64,000 nucleotides of DNA from CALBZE01 sp036381255. GTDB lineage: Bacteria > Gemmatimonadota > Gemmatimonadetes > Longimicrobiales > RSA9. The first letter of the stretch is position 1. Each line of letters begins with the position of its first letter. The translations under genes were made by a program, and so were the position numbers. The notes under the pieces are model-generated. The model had not been told where the DNA came from and ran no database searches. It was given only the letters and a program-made list of their open reading frames with translations. Below, one piece after another: positions 1 to 7,081 of this stretch. The stretch spans positions 1 to 64,000 of the forward strand of contig DASVDG010000037.1 in the NCBI GenBank assembly GCA_036381255.1, in the 5' to 3' direction.

Positions 1-104
1 GCATGTCGATCCAGCATCCTGAGCATCCTCCTCTGGCCTCCTGCACGAGAACGTGGGCGGAAGGCCAAAACGTAGATTCCAGATGCCCCAGGACGCGACA
101 GAAT

Positions 105-512
105 TTAGAGAGAATCAGCGACAAAGTTTAGAGAACCCACATGTGGTGATCGAAACATCCAATCGAGCCATCGAACCCCCTCCACGGGCGTAGACGCTTC
201 AAGAGGGGACAGGCTCTTGTAGTCGCGAATGGTGATTAACTCACCCGTTCGGTCGAGTGACTCCACGGCGTAGTAGAAATATTCCCCGTCCTTTATCACC
301 AGTCCCCAACGCCCATCGGGCAGAACGCCCACCACGCTCCGCTGCCGATCCGCATCGGACAGACCAAGGGCGGCATGCAGCGCCATCTCCAACGGTACTG
401 GATGTTCTGTAGGCCCAACGGGGGCAAGACCGTACAGCGGCTGTGCCTTCGCATATGGCGCGCAGTAACTCCGCCCTGTCCTGATGCGCACCTGAATCAG
501 AGGGTCAACCAT
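105..512 (-). CDS. hypothetical protein of the accessory island
   Basis: A 135-residue protein that I do not recognise. No signal peptide, membrane segment or familiar catalytic motif is visible; the middle (around residues 60-85) alternates aromatic and hydrophobic residues (GRWGLVI, GEYFYYAVE) like a small beta-rich fold. The ATG at 512 is chosen because the longer reading, from 620, would run through the operator at 554-579 and into the start of the divergent regulator. Base composition is clearly poorer in G+C than the genes right of 3620, suggesting acquisition. It is divergent from the XRE/C-type regulator and shares its control region, so it may be that regulator's target. No restriction or methylase motifs are visible in it. 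Confidence 0.5.
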   Translation of the reverse strand: MVDPLIQVRIRTGRSYCAPYAKAQPLYGLAPVGPTEHPVPLEMALHAALGLSDADRQRSVVGVLPDGRWGLVIKDGEYFYYAVESLDRTGELITIRDYKSLSPLEASTPVEGVRWLDWMFRSPHVGSLNFVADSL

Positions 513-553
513 GATGGCCGTCGGATCGAGAGGGCCGGAAGTAGTACGTATGA

Positions 554-579
554 TACTTATAGTCCGTAGACTTATGGGC
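554..579. promoter_or_regulatory. C-box-like operator of a restriction-modification controller
   Basis: Two 11-base half-elements, TACTTATAGTC (554-564) and GACTTATGGGC (569-579), are separated by CGTA. The first is a near-perfect ACT-TAT-AGT palindrome and closely resembles the operator of controller (C) proteins such as C.Esp1396I and C.PvuII, as I remember them (ACTTATAGTC-CGTG spacing). The second half is degenerate on its right arm. It sits between the divergent genes ending/starting at 512 and 635, so it could act on both. Confidence 0.6.
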
Positions 580-634
580 GTCAAGGGTGCCGTTTGGGGA
601 CAACAGATGCCCCATTGCACCAGCGCCCAACCAA

Positions 635-856
635 ATGCATCAACGCGACGAGTTGCTGAAACGGTTCGGGGAAACCGTGCGTGAGATCCGGCGGGAACGT
701 GGGTTGTCGCAGGAGAAACTCGCCGCCGCTGCCGGCCTTGATCGAACGTATGTGGGAGGGATCGAGCGAGGAGAACGGAACGTCGCGCTCATCAACATCG
801 TGAAGCTGGCGCGGTCGCTCGGTGTTGAGCCGGCTGAGTTGCTAAAGCATCTCTAG
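635..856 (+). CDS. XRE-family regulator resembling restriction-modification C proteins
   Basis: A 73-residue protein that is essentially one helix-turn-helix domain: helix 2 and recognition helix around RGLSQEKLAAAAGLDRTYVGGIERGERN, with the LDRTY-GIERGERN signature usual in C proteins and other small XRE repressors. Length matches C proteins (about 75-90 residues). ATG 635 is the conservative start; GTG 587 in the same frame would add 16 unstructured residues and lies just downstream of the C-box, and C genes are often leaderless, so it remains possible. The expected restriction and methyltransferase partners are not in the window, making it an orphan here unless they lie left of position 1. 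Confidence 0.8.
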   Translation: MHQRDELLKRFGETVREIRRERGLSQEKLAAAAGLDRTYVGGIERGERNVALINIVKLARSLGVEPAELLKHL

Positions 857-865
857 GCACACCGA

Positions 866-1930
866 TCACCCGTTGTCGAACAACCCAAGCTGCTCATTTG
901 GGCGCCGAAACGCTGCGGTTGAAAGCTGAGGCCCGCGAGCATCGAGTTTCAGTTTGGCGCGCGAGACGTTGAACAGGGCTCGAATCTGCTCTGCGTACTT
1001 GCCCTTTCCCCGCATTCGCGAACCAAAGCCGGTTTCATTCAACTTTCCCCCTCGAATCTCTCGGATGCGATTCAGTACTCGATTCTTCATGTCGGGGAAG
1101 TGCTGATCCAGCCAATTTTGAAAGAGGTCCGCAACGCCGTGGGGGAGACGGAGCGGGATGAAGTTGGCGAACCGCGCCCCGGCATCGGCAGCGGCCTTGA
1201 GAATCGCAGGGATCTCGTGATCGGTGAGTCCGGGGATGACCGGAGCGACCATTACGCCGACCGGAACGTCGTGATTGGCAAGAATTTCAACTGCCGCAAG
1301 CCGCCGAGAAGGGATAGAAGTGCGGGGCTCCATCACACGTTGTAGCGAGTTCTTGAGAGTCGTGATCGAGATGTGGACAGAAACGGCTTGATGCTCGGCC
1401 AATTCCGTCAACAGGTCAACATCACGGGTGACAAGAAAGTTCTTCGTGATGATAGCAACCGGATTCCGGAAATCGGCGAGGATTCTCAGGCACCGTCTCG
1501 TCAACTCGAAGTGACGCTCGGCGGGTTGGTACGGGTCAGTAACGCCGCTGAGGGCAATCGTCTGCGGTTTCCATCGGGCAGCCTGTAGTTCTTCGCGAAG
1601 TAACTCAGGCGCATCCTGCTTCACAAATACGATCGTCTCGAAGTCAAGGCCAGCGGAAAGACCCAAATATTCGTGAAACGGCCTAGCATAGCAGTAGATG
1701 CAGCCGTGGGAGCACCCGCGATACAAATTTAGGCTCGCAGAAAAGGGAATGTCTGGACTGTTGTTCGTCGAAATCAAGGTGCGCGAGTTGTCGCGCAGGT
1801 ATTGTGTTTCGCGGTAGGGGATCGGGTCGTCGGGGTCTGGCGGGAGCGGCTCGGGCTCAAACGCAATCCGCTCAAATCGATTCGGAGGGTTACTAGAGGC
1901 GCCCCGGCCTCGGATAGGCAGATTGGCCAT
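866..1930 (-). CDS. PA0069/Rv2578c-type radical SAM protein, complete copy
   Basis: A 354-residue radical SAM protein of the SplB-like PA0069/Rv2578c family. The [4Fe-4S] cluster motif CSHGCIYC gives C73, C77 and C80; the family blocks LSGVTDPYQPAER, VAIITKNFLVTRDVDLL and the C-terminal QLGLF are intact. The substrate of the family is not established. The start has a GAGG upstream and begins MANLPIRGRGAS, the usual N-terminus of the family. The gene has island-like lower G+C and is paralogous to the broken copy at 3609-4463 on the opposite strand, which it could functionally replace. It converges on the XRE gene with only 9 bases between their stops. Confidence 0.88.
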   Translation of the reverse strand: MANLPIRGRGASSNPPNRFERIAFEPEPLPPDPDDPIPYRETQYLRDNSRTLISTNNSPDIPFSASLNLYRGCSHGCIYCYARPFHEYLGLSAGLDFETIVFVKQDAPELLREELQAARWKPQTIALSGVTDPYQPAERHFELTRRCLRILADFRNPVAIITKNFLVTRDVDLLTELAEHQAVSVHISITTLKNSLQRVMEPRTSIPSRRLAAVEILANHDVPVGVMVAPVIPGLTDHEIPAILKAAADAGARFANFIPLRLPHGVADLFQNWLDQHFPDMKNRVLNRIREIRGGKLNETGFGSRMRGKGKYAEQIRALFNVSRAKLKLDARGPQLSTAAFRRPNEQLGLFDNG

Positions 1931-2065
1931 TCGCGATTGCCTCGTCTTCGGGTTGGCACAACTTCGCCGAACCGAATATAGGCCGAAAACGAAGGGCGCA
2001 ACAGGGTCGAATCAAGACTCGCACCGCGGGTAGACGAGGCGCGTGTGCTCGGCGCTTGGCCTGCT

Positions 2066-2800
2066 TCAGAATCGTGAAAATACGTTGAGGATGAGCGTCT
2101 CGATGTGAGCGGCGGCTCTATTGGCTCCAATCGCCAACGAGTTCGGGTGACCGCAGGCATTCCGGAGTTGTAGACAATTGTTTTGAAGTTCCTGTTTGAC
2201 GTTCTTACCGATTATCGAAATCGCCTCAATTACATTAAGAAACTCGTACTCCTTCATACGGGCAAGGTCGTCTGCGTTCTTAGCGTCCTTCCATTTCGAG
2301 TCGCGCCTCTTTGCCTCGGCGTTAAATTGTGGTAGCGCATTGTCAACGATATACCTATACATTACCGCGACTGCGCCTACCCATGAAAGCACGACGGCGG
2401 CCCGGAGAAGGTTAGCTTCAAGGCAGGAAATGGCCTCTTCCAAGAAAGCTACCGTATTCGGGTCGGTAATATTCGTTAGGTGGACACGCAAGTCAGTAGC
2501 GGATTGCATTGCGGGGCTAACCAAGTGCCCTGCCGCGATTTCAGCAACATACCTTCTCCCGGCATCGTTCAACTCCCACCCGTCTGCCACCCGGATTGCG
2601 AGCACATCCCCTCGGCTGAGGATGGAAGCGATGCCCCAGCCTTTTGCGGCACGAAGTCCGGAGTTGATTGCGAGTAGCTTGATCTCCGCGCTGGTCTTGG
2701 GTCGCTCCACGTCGACTGCGAGGATCAGAAGAACTCTGTCCTTCCGGGAAAGATCACTCTTGTGGAGAAGGTTCTTCAATGATTCTGCCTTGAGCACCAT
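2066..2800 (-). CDS. winged-helix plus HEPN-motif protein, candidate defence effector
   Basis: A protein of 244 residues (numbers below count from a GTG one codon earlier). Residues about 1-90 look like a DNA-binding or winged-helix region (SLKNLLHKSDLSRKDRVLL ... GWELNDAGRRYV). The rest is mostly helical, with a hydrophobic helix near 134-150, and ends in QLRNACGHPNS: R214-N215-x3-H219 fits the HEPN ribonuclease motif R-x4-6-H with the favoured polar residue after Arg. HEPN proteins are frequently toxins or phage-defence effectors; that role here is inference. ATG 2800 follows GGGAG. It lies 20 bases after its upstream partner, so the two are almost certainly co-transcribed. Lower G+C than the chromosome supports transfer. 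Confidence 0.65.
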   Translation of the reverse strand: MVLKAESLKNLLHKSDLSRKDRVLLILAVDVERPKTSAEIKLLAINSGLRAAKGWGIASILSRGDVLAIRVADGWELNDAGRRYVAEIAAGHLVSPAMQSATDLRVHLTNITDPNTVAFLEEAISCLEANLLRAAVVLSWVGAVAVMYRYIVDNALPQFNAEAKRRDSKWKDAKNADDLARMKEYEFLNVIEAISIIGKNVKQELQNNCLQLRNACGHPNSLAIGANRAAAHIETLILNVFSRF

Positions 2801-2820
2801 CACTCTCCCGTCATGGTGTG

Positions 2821-3348
2821 TCAGGACTCAGCATGCCGGGATTGCGCCACCATCTTTTCCACGGCGCGTCGTCCCTCCACGGTGACTTTGTACCGCTTGC
2901 GAGCCTGCTGCGAGTTTCCCCCTTTGCGTACCTGTATAACCAAGCGCGGCTTCCTATTTATCAGCTTGCCAAGATCTCGGGTGATATTCGTAGAGGGATG
3001 ACCGAGATGCTTGAGTTCCTTATTCAAAGTATACGAATCGATGTCATCAGCCCCTTGAACAACTTGAAACCAGTATGCTGCAACAAGGGCCTTCTCGATA
3101 CTAGTTTGCGGATCGGCGGCGTCGTAGAACGATGCAAAATCGTCATACGCCTTGGGTTCTTCCGAATCTGTTTCGATCTGCGTCTCTTCGCCGTGACGAT
3201 TGTCCTCCAGCATGGAGCGACTCGGCACAGCCCTGACTTGATACCGATCCGCCGCCCACTCGATGATGCGACGAATAGCATCGGGATCGAGTCCAGCAAG
3301 AGCAGCCGCGACGTCAGACATGGCCTTGAGTTCAGGATCATGCGACAT
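2821..3348 (-). CDS. hypothetical winged-helix-like partner of the HEPN protein
   Basis: A 175-residue protein of no named family known to me. The first 35 residues form a charged helical stretch (LAGLDPDAIRRIIEWAADRY), followed by an acidic linker (residues about 45-70) and a C-terminal region, KALVAAYWFQVVQG ... TLNKELKHLGH ... ARKRYKVTVEGRRAV, that reads like a winged helix with a tyrosine/valine-rich wing. ATG 3348 is chosen because GGAGGAG lies directly upstream; an earlier in-frame start would overlap the promoter. As first gene of the pair it could be the sensor, antitoxin or autoregulator of the HEPN protein; this is inference from order and size. Confidence 0.6.
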   Translation of the reverse strand: MSHDPELKAMSDVAAALAGLDPDAIRRIIEWAADRYQVRAVPSRSMLEDNRHGEETQIETDSEEPKAYDDFASFYDAADPQTSIEKALVAAYWFQVVQGADDIDSYTLNKELKHLGHPSTNITRDLGKLINRKPRLVIQVRKGGNSQQARKRYKVTVEGRRAVEKMVAQSRHAES

Positions 3349-3386
3349 ACTCTCCTCCTGCATCAGAGTACCGGAGTAGGTGGGTC

Positions 3387-3419
3387 GTATACAATACAAT
3401 GTATATCCATAACTTGCCA
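3387..3419 (-). promoter_or_regulatory. promoter and palindromic operator of the HEPN module
   Basis: On the minus strand TGGCAA (3414-3419) and TATTGT (3391-3396) are 17 bases apart, a plausible sigma-70 promoter about 45 bases before the start at 3348. The perfect palindrome ATACAATGTAT (3395-3405), within the longer dyad-rich stretch 3387-3406, overlaps the -10 region, where a repressor would block the promoter. The binding protein is unknown; the first gene product is the natural candidate. Confidence 0.45.
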
Positions 3420-3472
3420 GCAACAAGGCGTGCCTTTGCCTGCTCCGCGCGGTCAGCTGCGCTCATTTGAAG

Positions 3473-3492
3473 TCGGCGTTCTCGAACGCCGA
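3473..3492. repeat. perfect 9-bp inverted repeat near the island edge
   Basis: TCGGCGTTC and GAACGCCGA are exact reverse complements separated by two bases. It lies in the gene-free stretch between the HEPN operon promoter and the broken radical SAM gene, about 125 bases from the island junction. It could be a recombination or attachment site, a regulator site, or a short hairpin. No T-tract follows, so a classical terminator is less likely. Confidence 0.4.
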
Positions 3493-3608
3493 GCCCATCG
3501 GGCATTCCCTCTAGCCCACCGAGGTAGAGTCGATCCCGAGGTCGGCCCTAAGTGACGCATAGGTAAGGGGTTCTATCGAAGTTAAGAAAGCGTAACGATC
3601 CGCGAAAG

Positions 3609-4463
3609 CGTGAACCATGCTGCATCTACTGCTATGCGCGCCCGTTCCACGAGTATCTCGGCTTCTCGGCGGGGCTGGACTTCGAAACCCGGATCCTGGT
3701 GAAGGAGGACGCGCCGGCACTGCTTCGCGCGGAGCTGCTCTCTCCGCGCTGGCAGCCGCGCGTCATCGCGTTGAGCGGCGTGACGGATCCATACCAGCCG
3801 GCCGAGCGGCGGCTGCGGATCACGCGGCGCTGCCTGGAGGTGCTGGCGGAGTTCCGCAATCCCGTGGCGATCGTGACCAAGAACCATCTGGTCACGCGCG
3901 ACATCGATCTCCTGGCCGAACTGGCCGGGGATCATGCCGCGCATGTGAACATCTCGCTGACCACGCTCGACGAGGATCTGCGCCGGCGGATGGAGCCGCG
4001 GACGTCGACTCCGGCCCGGCGGCTGGCGGCGATCGAGGCGCTGGCCACTGCCGGTGTGCCTGTGCGCGTCATGGTCGCCCCGGTCATCCCCGGGCTGAAC
4101 GACGCCGAGGTGCCCAGACTGGTCGAGGCCGCCGCGGCGGCGGGCGCGCGGGCCGCGACCTGGATCCCGGTCCGACTGCCGCATGCCGTCGCCGACCTGT
4201 TCGATGCCTGGCTCGAGCAGCATTTCCCCGATCGGAAGAAGAAGGTGCTGAACCGGATCCGCGAGATCCGGGACGGCAAGCTGAACGAGGCCCGCTTCGG
4301 CCGTCGGATGCGAGGGAGCGGCATCTTCGCCCAGCAGATCGGCGCGCTCTTCGATGCCGCGTGTCGCCGGGCGGGGATCGGACGGGAGCTGCCCCCGCTT
4401 TCGACGGAGGCGTTTCGTCGGCCCGGCACGGCCCACCAGCTCGGTCTCTTCGAGCCGGCCTAG
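3609..4463 (+). pseudogene. PA0069/Rv2578c-type radical SAM gene, 5' half missing
   Basis: Full similarity to the copy at 866-1930 begins abruptly at CIYCYARPFHEYLG (TGC at 3621) and continues to the family C-terminus QLGLFEPA. The N-terminal third and the first cluster cysteine are absent: the frame upstream reads REPC before CIYC instead of the expected C-x3-C, and it hits a stop at 3564. CATGCTGC at the edge also lacks one base relative to the CATGGCTGC expected for His-Gly-Cys. The remaining sequence is G+C-rich and chromosomal in style. Without the complete C-x3-C-x2-C it cannot bind the [4Fe-4S] cluster normally. GTG 3699 could give a 254-residue remnant, but it would be inactive as a radical SAM enzyme. 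Confidence 0.8.
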
Positions 4464-5488
4464 CCGGTGGCGGCGGGGACTCGCTCCTGTTCGATCAGGG
4501 GGAGGAACGCCTCGACCACGCGTGGGTCGAACTGGCGCCCCGCCTGGCGGCGCAGTTCGTCCATGATCTCCGGGATCGGCCAGGCGTGCCGGTACGGTCG
4601 ATCGTGGGCGAGGGCGTCGTAGAAGTCGGCTACCGCGACGATGCGTGCCGGTAGCGGGATCGCTTCGCCGGCGAGGCCTCGGGGGTAGCCCGACCCGTCC
4701 CAGTGTTCGTGGTGACAGAGCGCGATCGCCGCGGCCATCCCCAGCGTCGGCACGCGGCTGCCCGAGAGGATCTCCGCGCCGATCGTCGTGTGTGTGCGCA
4801 TGACGGCCGCCTCCTCCGGCGTCAGGGCACCCGGCTTGAGGAGGATCTGGTCGGGGATCCCGATCTTGCCGAGGTCGTGCAGCGGCGCCGCGCGACGAAT
4901 CGTCTGGACCACGTCCTCGTCGAGCCCCAGGGCGCGTGCGAGGCGGGCGGCGTAGATGCCGACGCGCTCGGTGTGGCGGCGCGTTTCGTCGTCACGGTAT
5001 TCGGCCGCCTTGGCCAGCCGTTCGAGAATCTCGACCCGCGCTTCGTCCAGCTCTATGGTGCGCTGCCGGACGGCCTCCTCGAGCAGCTCGTTCTGCCGCA
5101 GGAGCTGGCAATGAATGTGACGAGTCTCCAGGAGGTTACGGACCCTGAGCAGCACCTCGGGGGCGTCGAACGGCTTCGTCAGGAAGTCCTTGGCCCCGCC
5201 GGACAGCGCCCGCTGCCGTGTGCACGGGGAAACGTCGCCGGTCACGACGAGTACGGGAACGTATGTGTCTGCCGGCGTCTGCCGACCGATGCGCTCGAGC
5301 ACGGTGAATCCGTCGACATCGGGCATGTGGAGATCCAGGATCACCAGATCCGCCGCGCCGCCGGCACACAACTCGATCGCCTCGTGCGGGTCCGTCGTGG
5401 ATCGCACGTTCGCGTAGCCGGCCCGGCTCAGGATGCGGCCGAGCAGGCGGATCATCGCCGGGTCGTCGTCGACGACGACGATTTTCAT
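4460..5488 (-). CDS. response regulator with HD-GYP domain (probable c-di-GMP phosphodiesterase)
   Basis: A 342-residue cytoplasmic two-domain regulator. The receiver domain covers residues 1-120 with acidic pocket D7-D9, phospho-acceptor D52 and K105. A coiled linker (about 125-165) leads to an HD-GYP domain with HDLGK (H204-D205), HH at 259-260 and the GSGYPRG block around 266-271. HD-GYP enzymes hydrolyse cyclic di-GMP; all hallmark residues seem present. ATG 5488 (MKIVVVDDD) fits the family start; an ATG eight codons earlier is possible. The stop overlaps the convergent radical SAM remnant by four bases. No sensor kinase is adjacent. Confidence 0.9.
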   Translation of the reverse strand: MKIVVVDDDPAMIRLLGRILSRAGYANVRSTTDPHEAIELCAGGAADLVILDLHMPDVDGFTVLERIGRQTPADTYVPVLVVTGDVSPCTRQRALSGGAKDFLTKPFDAPEVLLRVRNLLETRHIHCQLLRQNELLEEAVRQRTIELDEARVEILERLAKAAEYRDDETRRHTERVGIYAARLARALGLDEDVVQTIRRAAPLHDLGKIGIPDQILLKPGALTPEEAAVMRTHTTIGAEILSGSRVPTLGMAAAIALCHHEHWDGSGYPRGLAGEAIPLPARIVAVADFYDALAHDRPYRHAWPIPEIMDELRRQAGRQFDPRVVEAFLPLIEQERVPAATG

Positions 5489-5614
5489 CTGACGGAGCGC
5501 CTCATCAAGCACCCGGGGCCGCCTTTCTGCGCCGAGTCAGGAGGGATTTCATCGCGATCTCACCGCCGGCGGCAGGGGCCCGTCGCCGCGGAGCGCGCGG
5601 GTCGACGTACGGGC

Positions 5615-6724
5615 TCATCGCGATCCGAGCCGCACGAGTGTCGGCGGTGCAGGGAGGGCGTATGCCAGGATTGCCGGCCGCGGGTCGTGCCGGATCGCGT
5701 ACAGCGTGCGACCGGACGGATCCACGGAGATCGACAGTGCATCGGAATCGAACCGGAGCACAGACAGGAGCCGGCCGTCCCAGTCGAACACATGGACGTA
5801 CTCGCCGAAGTTCGCCCGACCGGGGAAACCGCGTCGCGTCCGGCCCGAGAAGAGCGCGAAGATCCGGTCGTCCGTCGTCGTCAGATCGATGTATCCGAAG
5901 CGGAGATCCTGGCCGGTAGCCATAGCCGGCTCGCCGTCGTCTTCGCGGATCTCGAACTTCGGCAGGAATCCGAACAGCGGCGGCGGCGCGGCGACGAGCC
6001 GGCCATCCGGGCGGTAGATCTCGAGCCGATCCGCGTGCCGCGTCGCGAGCGCGAGGCGCGTGCGGCTCGGATTCGCCTTGAGCTTGCTCTGGTAGGCGTG
6101 TTGAAGCACGGCCGGCGGGATCTCATCGTCGCCGGGCGGCAAGGAGCCGAACGTCCGGATGAGTCTGCCGTCGGCACCGAACTGGGCCAGCCGGCCGGAG
6201 CTGAACAGGCCGAGACTCATCACCGTGGAGTCCACCCACACGGGATCGACCACGATCACTTCCGACGACAGGTGGACCATGCGCGTCGCCGGCTGTCCGG
6301 CGCGCCCCGTGCGATCGAGGCTCACGCGCGTGAGGCGCAGCAGGCTGAAGTCGTAAATCCAGATGGCGTTTTCGCTGCCCGGCACCGGTTCAATGGACCA
6401 AGCTCCGGAATACTCCCCCGGTCCTTCCCCACGGCGGCCGAACGTGCGGACGAGCTCGCCCGTCGCCCTCCGGACGACCGTGATGACCGAATCGGCCGCG
6501 GCGTCGATGAGCGTCAGATACGGGCCCACGACCTCGACCTCTTTCGGGAGCGCGAGAAATTCGCTGTCGGTCACGACCTCCGCCGTGAGCGCGACGGGTT
6601 CCCACCGCGAATGGTCCAGCTCCGGCGGTTCACCGTAACCGGGCGCCGCCGGTTCGCACGCCAGGACGCCGATGAGGGCGCCGCCGAGGAGGGCGGCGCC
6701 CGCACGGCGCGTCCGATAGGCCAT
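5615..6724 (-). CDS. six-bladed beta-propeller lipoprotein
   Basis: A 369-residue lipoprotein: signal segment with lipobox VLAC (Cys23), then repeated propeller blades (FGRRGEGPGEY, LDRTGRAGQP, FGADGRLIRTFGS, IYRPDGRLVA, FDWDGRLLSVL, VDPSGRTLYAI). The RRGEGPGEY turn is characteristic of the 6-bladed TolB/NHL-like lipoproteins related to the BF3164 family of Bacteroidetes. It probably sits in the periplasm, anchored to a membrane. It is the last gene of the ECF sigma operon, 18 bases after the Cys-rich peptide gene. In Bacteroidetes such propellers are often linked to small secreted peptides (NVEALA type); the parallel here is inference. Ligand unknown. Confidence 0.8.
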   Translation of the reverse strand: MAYRTRRAGAALLGGALIGVLACEPAAPGYGEPPELDHSRWEPVALTAEVVTDSEFLALPKEVEVVGPYLTLIDAAADSVITVVRRATGELVRTFGRRGEGPGEYSGAWSIEPVPGSENAIWIYDFSLLRLTRVSLDRTGRAGQPATRMVHLSSEVIVVDPVWVDSTVMSLGLFSSGRLAQFGADGRLIRTFGSLPPGDDEIPPAVLQHAYQSKLKANPSRTRLALATRHADRLEIYRPDGRLVAAPPPLFGFLPKFEIREDDGEPAMATGQDLRFGYIDLTTTDDRIFALFSGRTRRGFPGRANFGEYVHVFDWDGRLLSVLRFDSDALSISVDPSGRTLYAIRHDPRPAILAYALPAPPTLVRLGSR

Positions 6725-6742
6725 GTGCCAACGGCTCCGGAA

Positions 6743-6997
6743 TCAGGAGGGGTCGGCGGACGTGTCGTCCGTCGCGGGGCTGGACGTGGTCCTGATGGTG
6801 CAGATGCCGTTCAGGCTCCGGTAGTGGTCGACGAGGCTGCCACACCACGAACCGAATTCCTGACAGCAGGCCCCGCCCGCGCACGCGTCGTTCATGGACG
6901 CGCCGGACTCCGGCGAAACGGACAGTGGCGCGAGGGTCGCGACCGCGGCGAGCGGGATCGCGATAGCGAATCGGGTACTCGTGTGTAGGGACCTCAT
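6743..6997 (-). CDS. small secreted cysteine-rich peptide
   Basis: An 84-residue precursor: positively charged start, hydrophobic core (FAIAIPLAAVATLAPLSV) and a probable cleavage region near residue 30, leaving about 50 residues with cysteines at 39, 44, 45, 52 and 66 (CAGGACC, SWCGS, ICT). The C-terminus is Ser/Thr/Asp-rich. The two adjacent ATGs at 7000 and 6997 follow GGGAGGGAG; the second has the better spacing. It lies between the anti-sigma and propeller genes, so it is likely exported under ECF control. The pattern resembles short disulfide-bonded or modified secreted peptides, but I recognise no family; its function is unknown. Confidence 0.65.
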   Translation of the reverse strand: MRSLHTSTRFAIAIPLAAVATLAPLSVSPESGASMNDACAGGACCQEFGSWCGSLVDHYRSLNGICTIRTTSSPATDDTSADPS

Positions 6998-7081
6998 CAT
7001 CTCCCTCCCTGGTTGAGGGTTATGGAACGTGTGGGTGCTGCCGGTGCTGCAAGCGCCTGAAGCCGGTGGCCGTGTGTGCGG

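Noticed and set aside
105..635. Restriction endonuclease or methyltransferase next to the C-type regulator
   Set aside because: The 135-residue neighbour has no methylase or nuclease motif that I can see.
1..3620. Integrase, transposase or tRNA attachment site for the island
   Set aside because: None recognisable in the visible part; it may lie left of the window.
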